Below, one piece after another: positions 1-7,782 of a DNA stretch of 20,834 nucleotides. The notes below the pieces were generated by a model. The model did no database searches, was not told the DNA's origin, and saw only the letters and a list, made by a program, of their open reading frames with translations. Position 1 is the stretch's first letter. Every line of letters starts with the position of its first letter. The DNA comes from Prosthecobacter debontii (GTDB lineage Bacteria > Verrucomicrobiota > Verrucomicrobiia > Verrucomicrobiales > Akkermansiaceae). The translations under genes were made by a program, and so were the position numbers. The stretch spans positions 1-20,834 of the forward strand of contig CAMCXJ010000013.1 of the NCBI GenBank assembly GCA_945883455.1, given 5' to 3'.

Positions 1-121
1 ACATACCATATCGGGTAAATTTGTAGCGTGGCGACTATTTTATGGCGTGAAATTCACGTGCGGCAGGCTCATTTCGCCAAAACCTCTTTCCGATTCGCGT
101 TATGGCATTATCATACGCTGC

Positions 122-880
122 ATGAAGTTTTTGAAGATAAATGGGATACTGTCCCTCGCGGTTTGCATTGCTTCGTGTGGTCGTTCCGGTGATTCGGCTG
201 GCCCGCCGATCTTGCCCCCGCCGAACGCTCCGCCGGGAATTTTTAAAACCTATCATGCCGATCGCGATGCGAGCATGGCCGAGGGCTGGACGCGGGGCAT
301 GGACATGTCGGGTGTCTCTTTCAATGATACCCGCACGGCAACCCTCATCACTCCACGTCACGTGGTGATGGCGAAACACTACGCAAGGCCCGCCGCCGCG
401 CCCGTGGTTTTCCATGACCGCAATGGCAAGCGAATCCAGCGCAAGCTCATCGGCTTCGAGGCCGGTGCCGGGGATGTGATGGTTGGCCTGCTCGATGAAG
501 CCGTGCCCGCCAACTACCGACCCTATTCCTTGCCCGGCGTCGGGGCGGATGCATCCGCGCTATTGGACAGACCTGTGATCGTCAGTGATCAGGACCGCAA
601 TCTCTTTGTCCATCGGATCGCCGGTTTCGGAAACGGCATCGTTGCGTTCAAGCATCAAGCCAACAATCTTCATGGCTGGTCAAAGAACCTTGTCGTCGGT
701 GATAGCGGGAATCCCTCCTTCCTGATCGTCGGCAACGATTTGGTATTGCTGGAAACACACACTACCGGCGGCCCGGGCGCAGGACCATACTACGGAGACG
801 CGGCGGTGCAGCAAAGTGTGCGGCAGGCCGTGCACAAGCTCGACTCTTCTCACCGCATCCGCACGGTCGTGCTTCGCTGA
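122..880 (+). CDS. Putative lipoprotein with trypsin-like serine protease fold
   Basis: The predicted 252-residue protein starts with a lipoprotein signal: a charged N-terminus, a hydrophobic stretch and the lipobox IASC with Cys19. It is therefore probably exported and lipid-anchored. The mature part shows a plausible chymotrypsin-type triad in the right order: His86 in ITPRHVVMAKHY, Asp118 in GDVMVGLL and Ser195 in GDSGNPSF. The last motif is a GDSGNP variant of the classical GDSGGP. A proline-rich linker at about residues 27-40 separates the anchor from the domain. I chose the ATG at 122 over one at 47 because only the later start puts the signal peptide at the N-terminus. No strong ribosome binding site is visible. 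Substrate and role are unknown; the family assignment rests on these motifs only. It lies upstream of the ThuA-like gene on the same strand, 57 bp away. Confidence 0.75.
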   Translation: MKFLKINGILSLAVCIASCGRSGDSAGPPILPPPNAPPGIFKTYHADRDASMAEGWTRGMDMSGVSFNDTRTATLITPRHVVMAKHYARPAAAPVVFHDRNGKRIQRKLIGFEAGAGDVMVGLLDEAVPANYRPYSLPGVGADASALLDRPVIVSDQDRNLFVHRIAGFGNGIVAFKHQANNLHGWSKNLVVGDSGNPSFLIVGNDLVLLETHTTGGPGAGPYYGDAAVQQSVRQAVHKLDSSHRIRTVVLR

Positions 881-937
881 GGTATTCGTCGAAATTTTTG
901 GTGGGCAGGTGGGCGGTCATGGTGGAAGCTCGCGCTC

Positions 938-1861
938 ATGAAAGCACTTTTTCCCGCTATACTTATCGGAGCCCTCGCGTTAGCCGTCGTCGCCTACAAC
1001 CCCGCCACTGAGCAGCCGCCCGCCGGAGCTGCAGAGAAGATCGCGGAGGCGATCCCCGCCGAGGCGTATGCAAAGCCCGCGCAGCCACGCAAGCTGCTCG
1101 TCTTTTCCCGCACCAACGGTTTCCGCCATGCCTCCATCGTCACTGGCAAGCTCGCCTTCGCGGAGATGGGCAAGAAGACCGGCGCGTTCGAGGCGGTGAT
1201 CAGCGATGACCTCGCGATGTTCGAGAAGGACAAGATCGGCCAATTCGACGCGATCTGTTTCCTCAGTACGACCCAGAATGCCTTCGCTCCATTTAACGAG
1301 GAAATGAAAAAAATGAGTGAGGAGGAAAAGGCGGTCGCAAAGGCGCGCGAGCTTGTGCTCAAGGAAAACCTCATGGCATACATAAAGGGCGGCGGCGGCT
1401 TCGTTGGTATCCATGCTGCCACCGATACCTTTTACGAGTGGAAAGAATACGGCGAGATGATGAATGGTTACTTCAACGGGCACCCTTGGGGGGCGGGCAC
1501 GCAGGTGAACCTGTACGTCGAGCCGGGGCAGGAAAAACACCCGCTCGCTGAGATGTTCGGAGGTGAGCGGCTTGAGTTCAAGGAGGAGATCTACCAGTTC
1601 AAGGCTCCTTACGATTCCTCAAAAGTCCATATGCTGCTCCGCCTCGACCCCGAGAAATCCGCCGCGGTGAAAGGCGCCAATCGCAAGGACAACGACTACG
1701 GAGTCTCTTGGGCGCGGAACTGGGAAAAAGGCCGCGTGTTCTACAGCTCCCTGGGGCACAACCATGAGATGTATTGGCACCCCAAGGTCGTCCGCCATTA
1801 CCTTGCTGGAATCCAATGGGCCATTGGCGATTACAAGGTCGAGCTTAGCGAGGGTAAATAA
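938..1861 (+). CDS. Exported ThuA-like domain protein
   Basis: This 307-residue protein has an N-terminal hydrophobic signal or anchor (about residues 4-20), then an Ala/Pro-rich linker, then a ThuA-like (trehalose utilisation, class I glutamine amidotransferase-like fold) domain from about residue 50 to 297. Visible family features are the opening strand KLLVFSRTNGFRHASI, the glycine-rich GGGGFVGIHAATDTFYEW segment, the GYFNGHPW segment, EEIYQFK, and the closing GRVFYSSLGHNHEMYWHP. Members are common in Verrucomicrobia and Planctomycetes in carbohydrate-related loci; the biochemical activity of most is unproven, and trehalose use should not be assumed. GGAAG lies 10 nt before the ATG and may serve as ribosome binding site. 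The next gene follows after 18 bp, so the two may be co-transcribed. Confidence 0.85.
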   Translation: MKALFPAILIGALALAVVAYNPATEQPPAGAAEKIAEAIPAEAYAKPAQPRKLLVFSRTNGFRHASIVTGKLAFAEMGKKTGAFEAVISDDLAMFEKDKIGQFDAICFLSTTQNAFAPFNEEMKKMSEEEKAVAKARELVLKENLMAYIKGGGGFVGIHAATDTFYEWKEYGEMMNGYFNGHPWGAGTQVNLYVEPGQEKHPLAEMFGGERLEFKEEIYQFKAPYDSSKVHMLLRLDPEKSAAVKGANRKDNDYGVSWARNWEKGRVFYSSLGHNHEMYWHPKVVRHYLAGIQWAIGDYKVELSEGK

Positions 1862-1879
1862 ACTCCCAATATCCAAACC

Positions 1880-2398
1880 GTGGACTTCTTTTTCGACAAC
1901 ATTTTCATCATCATCCTGCTCTTCGTGGGAGCGATCTCGCAGTGGCTGAAGGCACGTGGCGAAGCCCGGCAGAATCAGGATCCCGGTTACGATCCCGCTG
2001 ATCTTGAGGAAATGATGCAGGAGGCGGAGCGCCGCCAATCCCGCCCCGCCGTCCCGCCCCCGCTGCCTCCCAACACTTTCCCCCAGTCGCCCGGCAGCAT
2101 GATCGCCCCCACGCCTGCGCTGCGCCGGAAATCCCGTGAGGCGGAACCTGCGCCGACCGCCTTCGACACCTCCTCTGAGCTCGCCCGCCAGCAGCAACTC
2201 GCGGATAAGCTTAAGGAAATGAAACGGACTCGCGGCGCCCGCGAAATCAGCGACAGCCTACTTCCCCGGAAACGCTCTTTGGCGGATGTGGGCACTGTTT
2301 CCGGCGTTTCGCTAAAATCGCGACTCCGCAGCCGAGAAGAACTCCGCCAGGCCTTTTTGCTGAAGGAAATCCTCGAAAAGCCGGTCGCGCTGAGATAG
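1880..2398 (+). CDS. Hypothetical membrane-anchored protein, proline-rich
   Basis: I do not recognise a characterised family. The frame starts at a GTG 18 bp after the ThuA-like gene and encodes 172 residues. Residues 2-20 (FFFDNIFIIILLFVGAIS) form one likely transmembrane segment. The rest is hydrophilic and looks mostly disordered: an acidic DLEEMMQEAERRQ helix, a proline run (PAVPPPLPPN), then an Arg/Lys/Glu-rich stretch. The C-terminus has a short region (about 130-170) that looks more folded, with SLKSRLRSREELRQAFLLKEILEKPVALR. The conserved-looking tail, the tight spacing to the upstream gene and the lack of competing frames argue that it is real. A role at the membrane is an inference from the anchor only. 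It converges with the SOUL gene on the other strand, leaving a 28-bp gap. Confidence 0.6.
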   Translation: MDFFFDNIFIIILLFVGAISQWLKARGEARQNQDPGYDPADLEEMMQEAERRQSRPAVPPPLPPNTFPQSPGSMIAPTPALRRKSREAEPAPTAFDTSSELARQQQLADKLKEMKRTRGAREISDSLLPRKRSLADVGTVSGVSLKSRLRSREELRQAFLLKEILEKPVALR

Positions 2399-2426
2399 GG
2401 CAGAAGCTGGACGCGCTTTGGGAAAA

Positions 2427-2984
2427 TTACGGCTCCACACGCTGCCAGACCTCATTGCGGCGTAGCGGCTCGGGTGTCCATGGCGGATCGTAAAACGCGT
2501 AGAACGGTTTGCCGATGGGCTTGAGCGCTGCTTCGGAAATGAGTTTCGCGAGGTTACCGGTCGCATCCTCGCGTTTCGCGTCATCCTTCCAGCCCTTGAA
2601 ACGCAGCACCGCGAAGGTGCCGCCGCCGATCTCCGAAATGGCGACGTCCTCCGCTGTGGGGGCGGGTGCACCTTTTTCCGAAACCTTCGCCGGGATCATA
2701 AAACTCATCCGTCCTGCCTTGTCGGCAGCGGCTCCGTTTTCCATGAACACGGGCGAGGTCATCGCGATCTTCGATTGATCCTCGTTCGCACCGCTGATGT
2801 AGCGGAACAGCGTGCGGAACGAGTCGTCGCGTTTTCCCATGTCCTGCATCGGCGCGGAGACGACGGGTATGACGGCGTATTTGCGGACTTCGAAATTGCC
2901 CTCCTTGCGGACGGATTCGAAGGCGGGTTCCTCGATCGCGCAGGAACAGAGGGATGCGAGTATCAGCAGGGATGGAATTTTCAT
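2427..2984 (-). CDS. SOUL-family heme-binding-like lipoprotein
   Basis: This 185-residue protein matches the SOUL/HBP family. Telltale segments are YAVIPVVSAP, the SFRTLFRYISGAN segment, KIAMTSPVFME (the family's conserved I.MT.PV motif), MSFMIPAKV, FAVLRFKGW and the C-terminal PFYAFYDPPWTPEPLRRNEVW. The N-terminus (MKIPSLLILASLCSC) is a lipoprotein signal with lipobox LCSC and Cys15, so it is probably exported and lipidated. Eukaryotic and bacterial members bind heme or tetrapyrroles, but heme binding is not certain for every member and no axial ligand can be assigned here. It lies 43 bp downstream of tpiA on the same strand, and GGAAGGA about 11 nt before the ATG is a good ribosome binding site, so it may be the last gene of a pgk-tpiA transcript. 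Confidence 0.85.
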   Translation of the reverse strand: MKIPSLLILASLCSCAIEEPAFESVRKEGNFEVRKYAVIPVVSAPMQDMGKRDDSFRTLFRYISGANEDQSKIAMTSPVFMENGAAADKAGRMSFMIPAKVSEKGAPAPTAEDVAISEIGGGTFAVLRFKGWKDDAKREDATGNLAKLISEAALKPIGKPFYAFYDPPWTPEPLRRNEVWQRVEP

Positions 2985-3027
2985 AAACCTAAAAGTCCTT
3001 CCGTTTTTTTAGCGTGCAAGGGAATGT

Positions 3028-3816
3028 TTACTCCGCGGTGCCGTTGCGGATGATCTCGAGGAACGATTGCGGATCAAGCGCTGCGCCGCCGATCAGGGCG
3101 CCGTCGATGTCGGGGCAGGCCATGAGTTCGGCGGCGTTGTTCGGTTTCACGGAACCGCCGTATTGGATGCGGATCTTCGCGGCGGGATCAGAACCGTAGA
3201 GATCGGCGATGAGGGAGCGGACGAAGGCGTGAGCTTCCTGCGCCTGTTCCGAGGTGGCGGTGACGCCGGTGCCGATCGCCCAGACGGGTTCGTAGGCGAT
3301 CACGATATCGGAAAGATCCTTCTCGGAAACATCCTTGAGGCCGTCGGTCACCTGGGTGCGCAGGACGGTCTCCAGCATGCCGCCTTCACGCTCCGCAAGC
3401 GTCTCGCCGATGCAGAAAATGGGCTTGAGGTTCGCCTCGCGGGCCTTGCGGATCTTCGCGTTGATCATGGCATCCGTTTCCCCGTAGATTGCCCGGCGCT
3501 CGCTGTGGCCGATAATCACATAGTGGACGAAAAACTCGCGCAGCATGAGCACGCTAACCTCGCCGGTGTAGGCTCCTGAGTCATACTGCGAGCAGTTCTG
3601 CGCGGCGATCTGGATCGCGTGGGCGTTCTGGCCGGGGTTTGAATCATGGAGCAGGTTGGCAAGCTTCGGCAGTGAAATAAAGGGCGGCGCGATCACGATT
3701 TCCGCGGGCAGGTTGAGACCCTGCGTTTTCGAGAGGAAGGATTTGATGAAGTCCTCGGTTTCCGAGGCTCCCTTGTTCATTTTCCAGTTGGCGGCGAAGA
3801 TCGGCTTGCGGGTCAT
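3028..3816 (-). CDS. tpiA: Triosephosphate isomerase
   Basis: The enzyme interconverts dihydroxyacetone phosphate and glyceraldehyde 3-phosphate in cytoplasmic glycolysis and gluconeogenesis. All catalytic landmarks are present in this 262-residue TIM barrel: Lys12 in ANWKMNKG, the electrophile His104 in IIGHSERR, the base Glu176 in AYEPVWAIGTG (which also opens the flexible loop 6), and the phosphate-binding IQYGGSVKPNN near the C-terminus. Length is normal for bacterial members. It lies 42 bp downstream of pgk on the same strand, a common glycolytic pairing. The following gene is a SOUL-family protein rather than the secG often seen after tpiA in other bacteria. Confidence 0.98.
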   Translation of the reverse strand: MTRKPIFAANWKMNKGASETEDFIKSFLSKTQGLNLPAEIVIAPPFISLPKLANLLHDSNPGQNAHAIQIAAQNCSQYDSGAYTGEVSVLMLREFFVHYVIIGHSERRAIYGETDAMINAKIRKAREANLKPIFCIGETLAEREGGMLETVLRTQVTDGLKDVSEKDLSDIVIAYEPVWAIGTGVTATSEQAQEAHAFVRSLIADLYGSDPAAKIRIQYGGSVKPNNAAELMACPDIDGALIGGAALDPQSFLEIIRNGTAE

Positions 3817-3858
3817 GGCTTTATTTAAACGTTACTAGTTAGAAGTGATTCGTGGAGT

Positions 3859-5055
3859 TTACGCCTCGCTGAGTGCGGCGACACCGGGAAGCGTTTTGCC
3901 TTCGAGGAGTTCGAGCGACGCGCCACCGCCAGTGGAAATGAAGGTCATCTTGTCGTCGAGGCCGAACTTGTTGACGGCGGTCACGGAGTCTCCGCCGCCG
4001 ACGATGGTCACGGCATCGGAAGCCGCCATGGCCTCAGCGATCGCTTTGGTGCCGTGGGCGAAGGCCTCGATCTCGAATACGCCCACCGGGCCGTTCCAGA
4101 TGATCGTTTTCGCTTTGGCGATTTCCGCGACGAATTCCCCGATGGCGACATCACCGATATCAATGCCCTCCCAGCCTTTCTCGACACCGCCGCCCTGGCC
4201 GTAGATTCCGGAAAGCTTGGTTGCCGCACCTTCCTTGAATTCCTGGGTCACGCGGGTGTCGGCGGGAAGCAGAAATTCCACGCCCTTTTCCTTGGCCTTG
4301 GCAAGGATGCTCAGCGCGAGGTCGAGCTTATCGGACTCCACGCGGGAGTCGCCGGTCTCGTATCCCTGCGCCTTGCGGAAGGTGTTCGCCATCGCGCCGC
4401 CGATGAGGAAGGCGTCGGCCTTTTCCATGAGGGCGGTGATGACCTGGATCTTGTCGGAAACCTTGGAGCCACCCATGATCACGAGGAATGGACGCTCCGG
4501 GTTGTCGAGTTTCACCTCAAGGTATTCCAGCTCGCTCTCGATCAGGAAACCCATCGCCGCGACCGGGATAAATTTCGTAACTCCCTCGGTGGAGGCATGG
4601 GCGCGGTGGGCGGTGCCGAAGGCGTCGTTGACGAAAATCTGAGCGAGCCCTGCAAGATCCTTCGCAAAAGCGGAATCATTCGCCTCTTCCTCCGCGTGGT
4701 AGCGGGTGTTTTCCAAAAGCAAAACCTGCCCCGGCTGTAGGGCGGCGCGCATTTCCGCAGCCTGAGCGCCTACGCAATCGGGAGCCAGCGCCACGTCCTG
4801 TCCGAGGATTTCGGAAAGGCGTTTTGCGGCGGGGGCGAGGGAATATTTCGGATCTGCCTTGCCGTCCGGGCGGCCCATGTGGGAGCAGAGAACCAGCTTC
4901 GCACCGCCTTCGAGCAAGTGCTTGATCGAGGGAACCGCCGCTTGGATGCGGGTGTCGTCGGTGATCTGGCCGTCCTTGAGCGGGACGTTGAAATCGACGC
5001 GCATGAGGACTTCCTTCGAGGAAACTTCGAGGTGGCGGATAGAGAGTTTCGGCAT
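3859..5055 (-). CDS. pgk: Phosphoglycerate kinase
   Basis: This 398-residue cytoplasmic enzyme transfers the acyl phosphate of 1,3-bisphosphoglycerate to ADP. The full two-domain fold is present. The N-domain has RVDFNVPLKDG, CSHMGRPDG and VNDAFGTAHRAHAS, which build the substrate site. The hinge and C-domain have MGGSKVSDKI, the IWNGPVGVFE segment, GGGDSVTAVNKFG and STGGGASLELLEG, which hold the nucleotide. The length is typical. The ATG at 5055 gives MPKLSIRHLEV, a normal start; no clear Shine-Dalgarno precedes it. It is the first gene of a leftward run with tpiA and is divergent from the sulfatase, with which it shares a 141-bp intergenic region. No gap (glyceraldehyde 3-phosphate dehydrogenase) gene is adjacent in the window. 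Confidence 0.98.
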   Translation of the reverse strand: MPKLSIRHLEVSSKEVLMRVDFNVPLKDGQITDDTRIQAAVPSIKHLLEGGAKLVLCSHMGRPDGKADPKYSLAPAAKRLSEILGQDVALAPDCVGAQAAEMRAALQPGQVLLLENTRYHAEEEANDSAFAKDLAGLAQIFVNDAFGTAHRAHASTEGVTKFIPVAAMGFLIESELEYLEVKLDNPERPFLVIMGGSKVSDKIQVITALMEKADAFLIGGAMANTFRKAQGYETGDSRVESDKLDLALSILAKAKEKGVEFLLPADTRVTQEFKEGAATKLSGIYGQGGGVEKGWEGIDIGDVAIGEFVAEIAKAKTIIWNGPVGVFEIEAFAHGTKAIAEAMAASDAVTIVGGGDSVTAVNKFGLDDKMTFISTGGGASLELLEGKTLPGVAALSEA

Positions 5056-5196
5056 AAGGCGTGTCGCAATGCACTACCACCGCCGGGCTGTCAAGGGCGC
5101 GGGGGTGGCGGCGAGAGAGCCTGTGTTTCGGGGGAAATGGTTATCGGTTTACCATAGACACCTGCTGCCAGCGTTCTGAGAATCGTTAGGATAAAA

Positions 5197-7017
5197 ATGA
5201 AATCCCCCATGAAAACTCCACTAATCTTTTTTGCATTGAGCTTGTCTCTCCTTGCACAGGACAGACCCAACATTATTTGGATCACCAGCGAGGATAACTC
5301 CGCTCACTGGATCGGCTGCTACGGCAACAAGCAATCACAGACCCCGAACATCGATGCGCTGGCGAAAGAGGGCTCCCTTTTCGAAAACGCATTTTCGAAC
5401 GCTCCCGTATGCGCCGTAGCCCGCGCCACGATCCTGATGGGCGCCTACTCGCCGACGATGGGCACCCAGCATATGCGCAGCCGCCACGCCATCCCGCAAA
5501 CCTACCTTCCCAACGTGGAATACCTCCGCGCGGCGGGCTACCATTGCACGAACAACAACAAGACCGACTACAACTTCAAGGGCAACGACAACTCCTATTG
5601 GGACGAATCCTCCGGCAAAGCCCATTACAAGAACCGCCCGGATGATAAGCCGTTCTATGCCGTGTTCAACATCACTTCCTCCCACGAAAGCTCGCTCTTC
5701 GACGACAAGCCCGCCGAGCCGAAGCGACTGAAACCGGAGGAGATCGACCTCCCGCCTTACCTCCCCGATCTACCTGAAATCCGCAAGGAGATGGCTCGTT
5801 ACCACGACCGCATCACCGATATGGACGCGCAGGTCGGCAAAGTCCTCGATGAACTCCAAAAAGCCGGCCTCGCGGACAGCACCATTGTCATCTACTGCTC
5901 TGATCACGGCGGCATCCTCCCGCGCGGCAAACGCTACCTGGAGAATACGGGGGTGAAGGTGCCTTTCATCGTCCGCGTTCCCAAAAAATTCAAAAACCTC
6001 TCGCCTTTCAATGCGGGCGGGCGCGTCGCGGAGCCGATCTCTTTCGTCGATATCTCCGCCACCTTGTTATCGCTCGCCGGAATCGAGAAGCCCGCGCAGA
6101 TGCAGGGACGCCCTTTCCTCGGACCGAAACGAGTGGAGCCCGCCGCCGATGAGATGGAATTTCTCTACGCCGACCGCTTCGACGAACTCTACGGCCTGCG
6201 CCGCGGCCTCACCGACGGGAAATGGAAATACATCCGCAATTTCAACCCCGACTTCCCCACCGCCCCCTACTCCTTCTACCAATTCGGACAACCCGGTTGG
6301 CGTGCTTTCGAAAAAGCATGGCTAGATGGCAAGCTGACCGGCATCCACAAGGCTCTCTGGGAAGCGCCCGGCAGCTCGGAACAGCTCTACGACCTTTCCG
6401 CAGATCCATGGGAAATCAACAACCTCGCCGGCGATCCCGCACATGCGGAAAAGCTCGCCGCCCTCCGCGATCAACTCAAGGCGACGATGAAGGAGGCAAA
6501 AGACACCGGCCTGGTGCCCGAGCCGCTGTTCGCCGCGCTCGGGAAACCAACCATCGCCACGTATGTCCAAGGTAATGATTTTAATTACAGCAAGATCGCC
6601 GACCTCGCCTTCACCGCCACCGAGATCGATTTGAAAAACCTACCTCTTTTAAAGGCAGCCATCGCCTCCTCCGATTCCACAGAACGTTATTGGGGCGCAG
6701 TCGGCTTCCGCCTGCTCGGCGAAAAAGCCGCCGCCGAAGCCGTCTCCCTCCTCCCTCTCCTCAAGGACAAACACCCCGGCATCCGCACCGCCGCCGCACA
6801 GGCACTTTTCGCGATGGGAAAAAAGGACATCGCCGCCAAAGCCCTCATCGCGGATGTAACTTCGGAAATGGACACCTCTTCCCTTCTCAACCTCCTCAAC
6901 ACCCTCCGCCGCCTCGATCTGTTAGATAGGCTTCCGAAAAACTGGGCGAAAGGAAAAAACATGAAAGCGGACGGGCAGGATTACATCCAGCGATTCAACC
7001 AAAGGACGAAGGAGTGA
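5197..7017 (+). CDS. Exported sulfatase (arylsulfatase superfamily) with C-terminal helical repeats
   Basis: This 606-residue protein has a signal peptide ending near SLLAQ (residues 1-21) and a sulfatase domain over roughly residues 22-450. NIIWITSEDN supplies N-terminal metal ligands and CSDHGG the second metal site. The residue expected to mature to formylglycine is Cys72 in VCAVARATIL. The motif reads C-A-V-A-R, so the third position is Val rather than the usual Pro or Ala. Family members hydrolyse sulfate esters, often on polysaccharides; the substrate is unknown. From about residue 460 to 590 the chain turns into Ala/Leu-rich helical pairs (YWGAVGFRLLGEKAA, HPGIRTAAAQALFAMGKKDIA) that look like HEAT repeats. 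The ATG at 5197 has AGGA upstream. It is divergent from pgk. A 26-nt palindromic repeat begins 5 bp after its stop. Confidence 0.9.
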   Translation: MKSPMKTPLIFFALSLSLLAQDRPNIIWITSEDNSAHWIGCYGNKQSQTPNIDALAKEGSLFENAFSNAPVCAVARATILMGAYSPTMGTQHMRSRHAIPQTYLPNVEYLRAAGYHCTNNNKTDYNFKGNDNSYWDESSGKAHYKNRPDDKPFYAVFNITSSHESSLFDDKPAEPKRLKPEEIDLPPYLPDLPEIRKEMARYHDRITDMDAQVGKVLDELQKAGLADSTIVIYCSDHGGILPRGKRYLENTGVKVPFIVRVPKKFKNLSPFNAGGRVAEPISFVDISATLLSLAGIEKPAQMQGRPFLGPKRVEPAADEMEFLYADRFDELYGLRRGLTDGKWKYIRNFNPDFPTAPYSFYQFGQPGWRAFEKAWLDGKLTGIHKALWEAPGSSEQLYDLSADPWEINNLAGDPAHAEKLAALRDQLKATMKEAKDTGLVPEPLFAALGKPTIATYVQGNDFNYSKIADLAFTATEIDLKNLPLLKAAIASSDSTERYWGAVGFRLLGEKAAAEAVSLLPLLKDKHPGIRTAAAQALFAMGKKDIAAKALIADVTSEMDTSSLLNLLNTLRRLDLLDRLPKNWAKGKNMKADGQDYIQRFNQRTKE

Positions 7018-7022
7018 CAGAT

Positions 7023-7048
7023 CGTGGCGGCGGATTGCATCCGTCATG
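7023..7048 (+). repeat. 26-nt palindromic repeat, copy 1 (REP-like)
   Basis: A 26-nt sequence beginning 5 nt after the sulfatase stop recurs with one mismatch (T at 7044 against C) on the opposite strand at 12471-12496, just after the gyrB stop. Its core is a hairpin: GGCGGAT at 7029-7035, loop TGC, then ATCCGTC at 7039-7045, with one G.T pair. Both copies have the same orientation relative to the gene they follow. This resembles a REP-type dispersed element. Its effect on transcript ends or stability is inferred. Confidence 0.65.
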
Positions 7049-7093
7049 CCTTGTGAATGTTTGGCATAGCGCACGTGTAAACCGCCGACACAA

Positions 7094-7555
7094 TTACCAG
7101 CCTAGGATGCGATCGGTGGCCGTGCGGAGGGCAGTTTCGAGAACGGCCGCTTCGGCATGGGTGATCGGGATGGCGACCTTGCGCAGTGATTTATCCGCCT
7201 CTTCCTGGCGGGAAATCATGAGTGAGTAGGGTGCTCGTTCAGGGTCGTCGCGGAAGTTGAGCTCGAAGGCGCTGCTGGCCTTGTCGGTTTTGTGGAACAG
7301 CTTCGCCTGCGGAGTGCGGCCTTGCAGAGTGGCGAGAGCGGCGCCGATATCGGAGAGCCCCCATTTCATGATGATCTTACTGTCCCAATCGAACTGCTTC
7401 TCGCCGCTCTGCGCCGCAGCCTCGATGAAGATGGCGCCTTTCTCCGCATTGAGGTTGAAGCGGACGACACCGCCGGTGCCGCGCTGGTTGGGTTTGTAGA
7501 TCGCATAACCGTTGGAATACGTCTTGGTGGTTTCGGGATTCAGTGTGTCGTTCAT
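7094..7555 (-). CDS. Whirly-like single-stranded nucleic-acid-binding protein
   Basis: This 153-residue protein resembles the plant Whirly single-stranded-DNA-binding domain along most of its length. Matches by eye are FDWDSK (55-60; Whirly has YDWSRK), LSDIG (67-71; LSVTEIG), KLFHK (85-89; EFFHD), a strand PYSLMIS (109-115), IPITHAEAAVL (129-139; IPVTKAEFAVL) and the very C-terminal LGW (151-153; Whirly domains end in GW). The plant KGKAAL motif is replaced by KPNQRGTGG at 21-29. Whirly proteins form tetramers that bind single-stranded DNA and act in organelle genome stability and transcription; a nucleoid or repair role here is inference. I chose the ATG at 7555 because the longer frame would need a TTG start at 7594 and adds no domain sequence. 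A short inverted repeat lies just upstream. It converges with the sulfatase gene. Confidence 0.72.
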   Translation of the reverse strand: MNDTLNPETTKTYSNGYAIYKPNQRGTGGVVRFNLNAEKGAIFIEAAAQSGEKQFDWDSKIIMKWGLSDIGAALATLQGRTPQAKLFHKTDKASSAFELNFRDDPERAPYSLMISRQEEADKSLRKVAIPITHAEAAVLETALRTATDRILGW

Positions 7556-7782
7556 AGTGAGTTCAAATGAACACTTATCGGGCTTACTGTGCAAGAATTA
7601 TTTTTTGGCGCTGATCTTCGGTGTTCGCGGGGTCGTTTCAGATGCCTCTGTGAGAGATGAGGCCGCCAGGGGCGCTGCTCTTAAATGACACTTTGGAGTC
7701 ATAGACTAGAACTTCCGTCGGTTTCAACTTTACAGGTGCTGGAAGCGAAAGATGCGGTATTCGGCGACTTCCTCAGAGAGCC

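Noticed and set aside
47..121. Upstream ATG extending the lipoprotein protease by 25 residues
   Set aside because: It would bury the lipoprotein signal peptide inside the chain; the ATG at 122 places it correctly.
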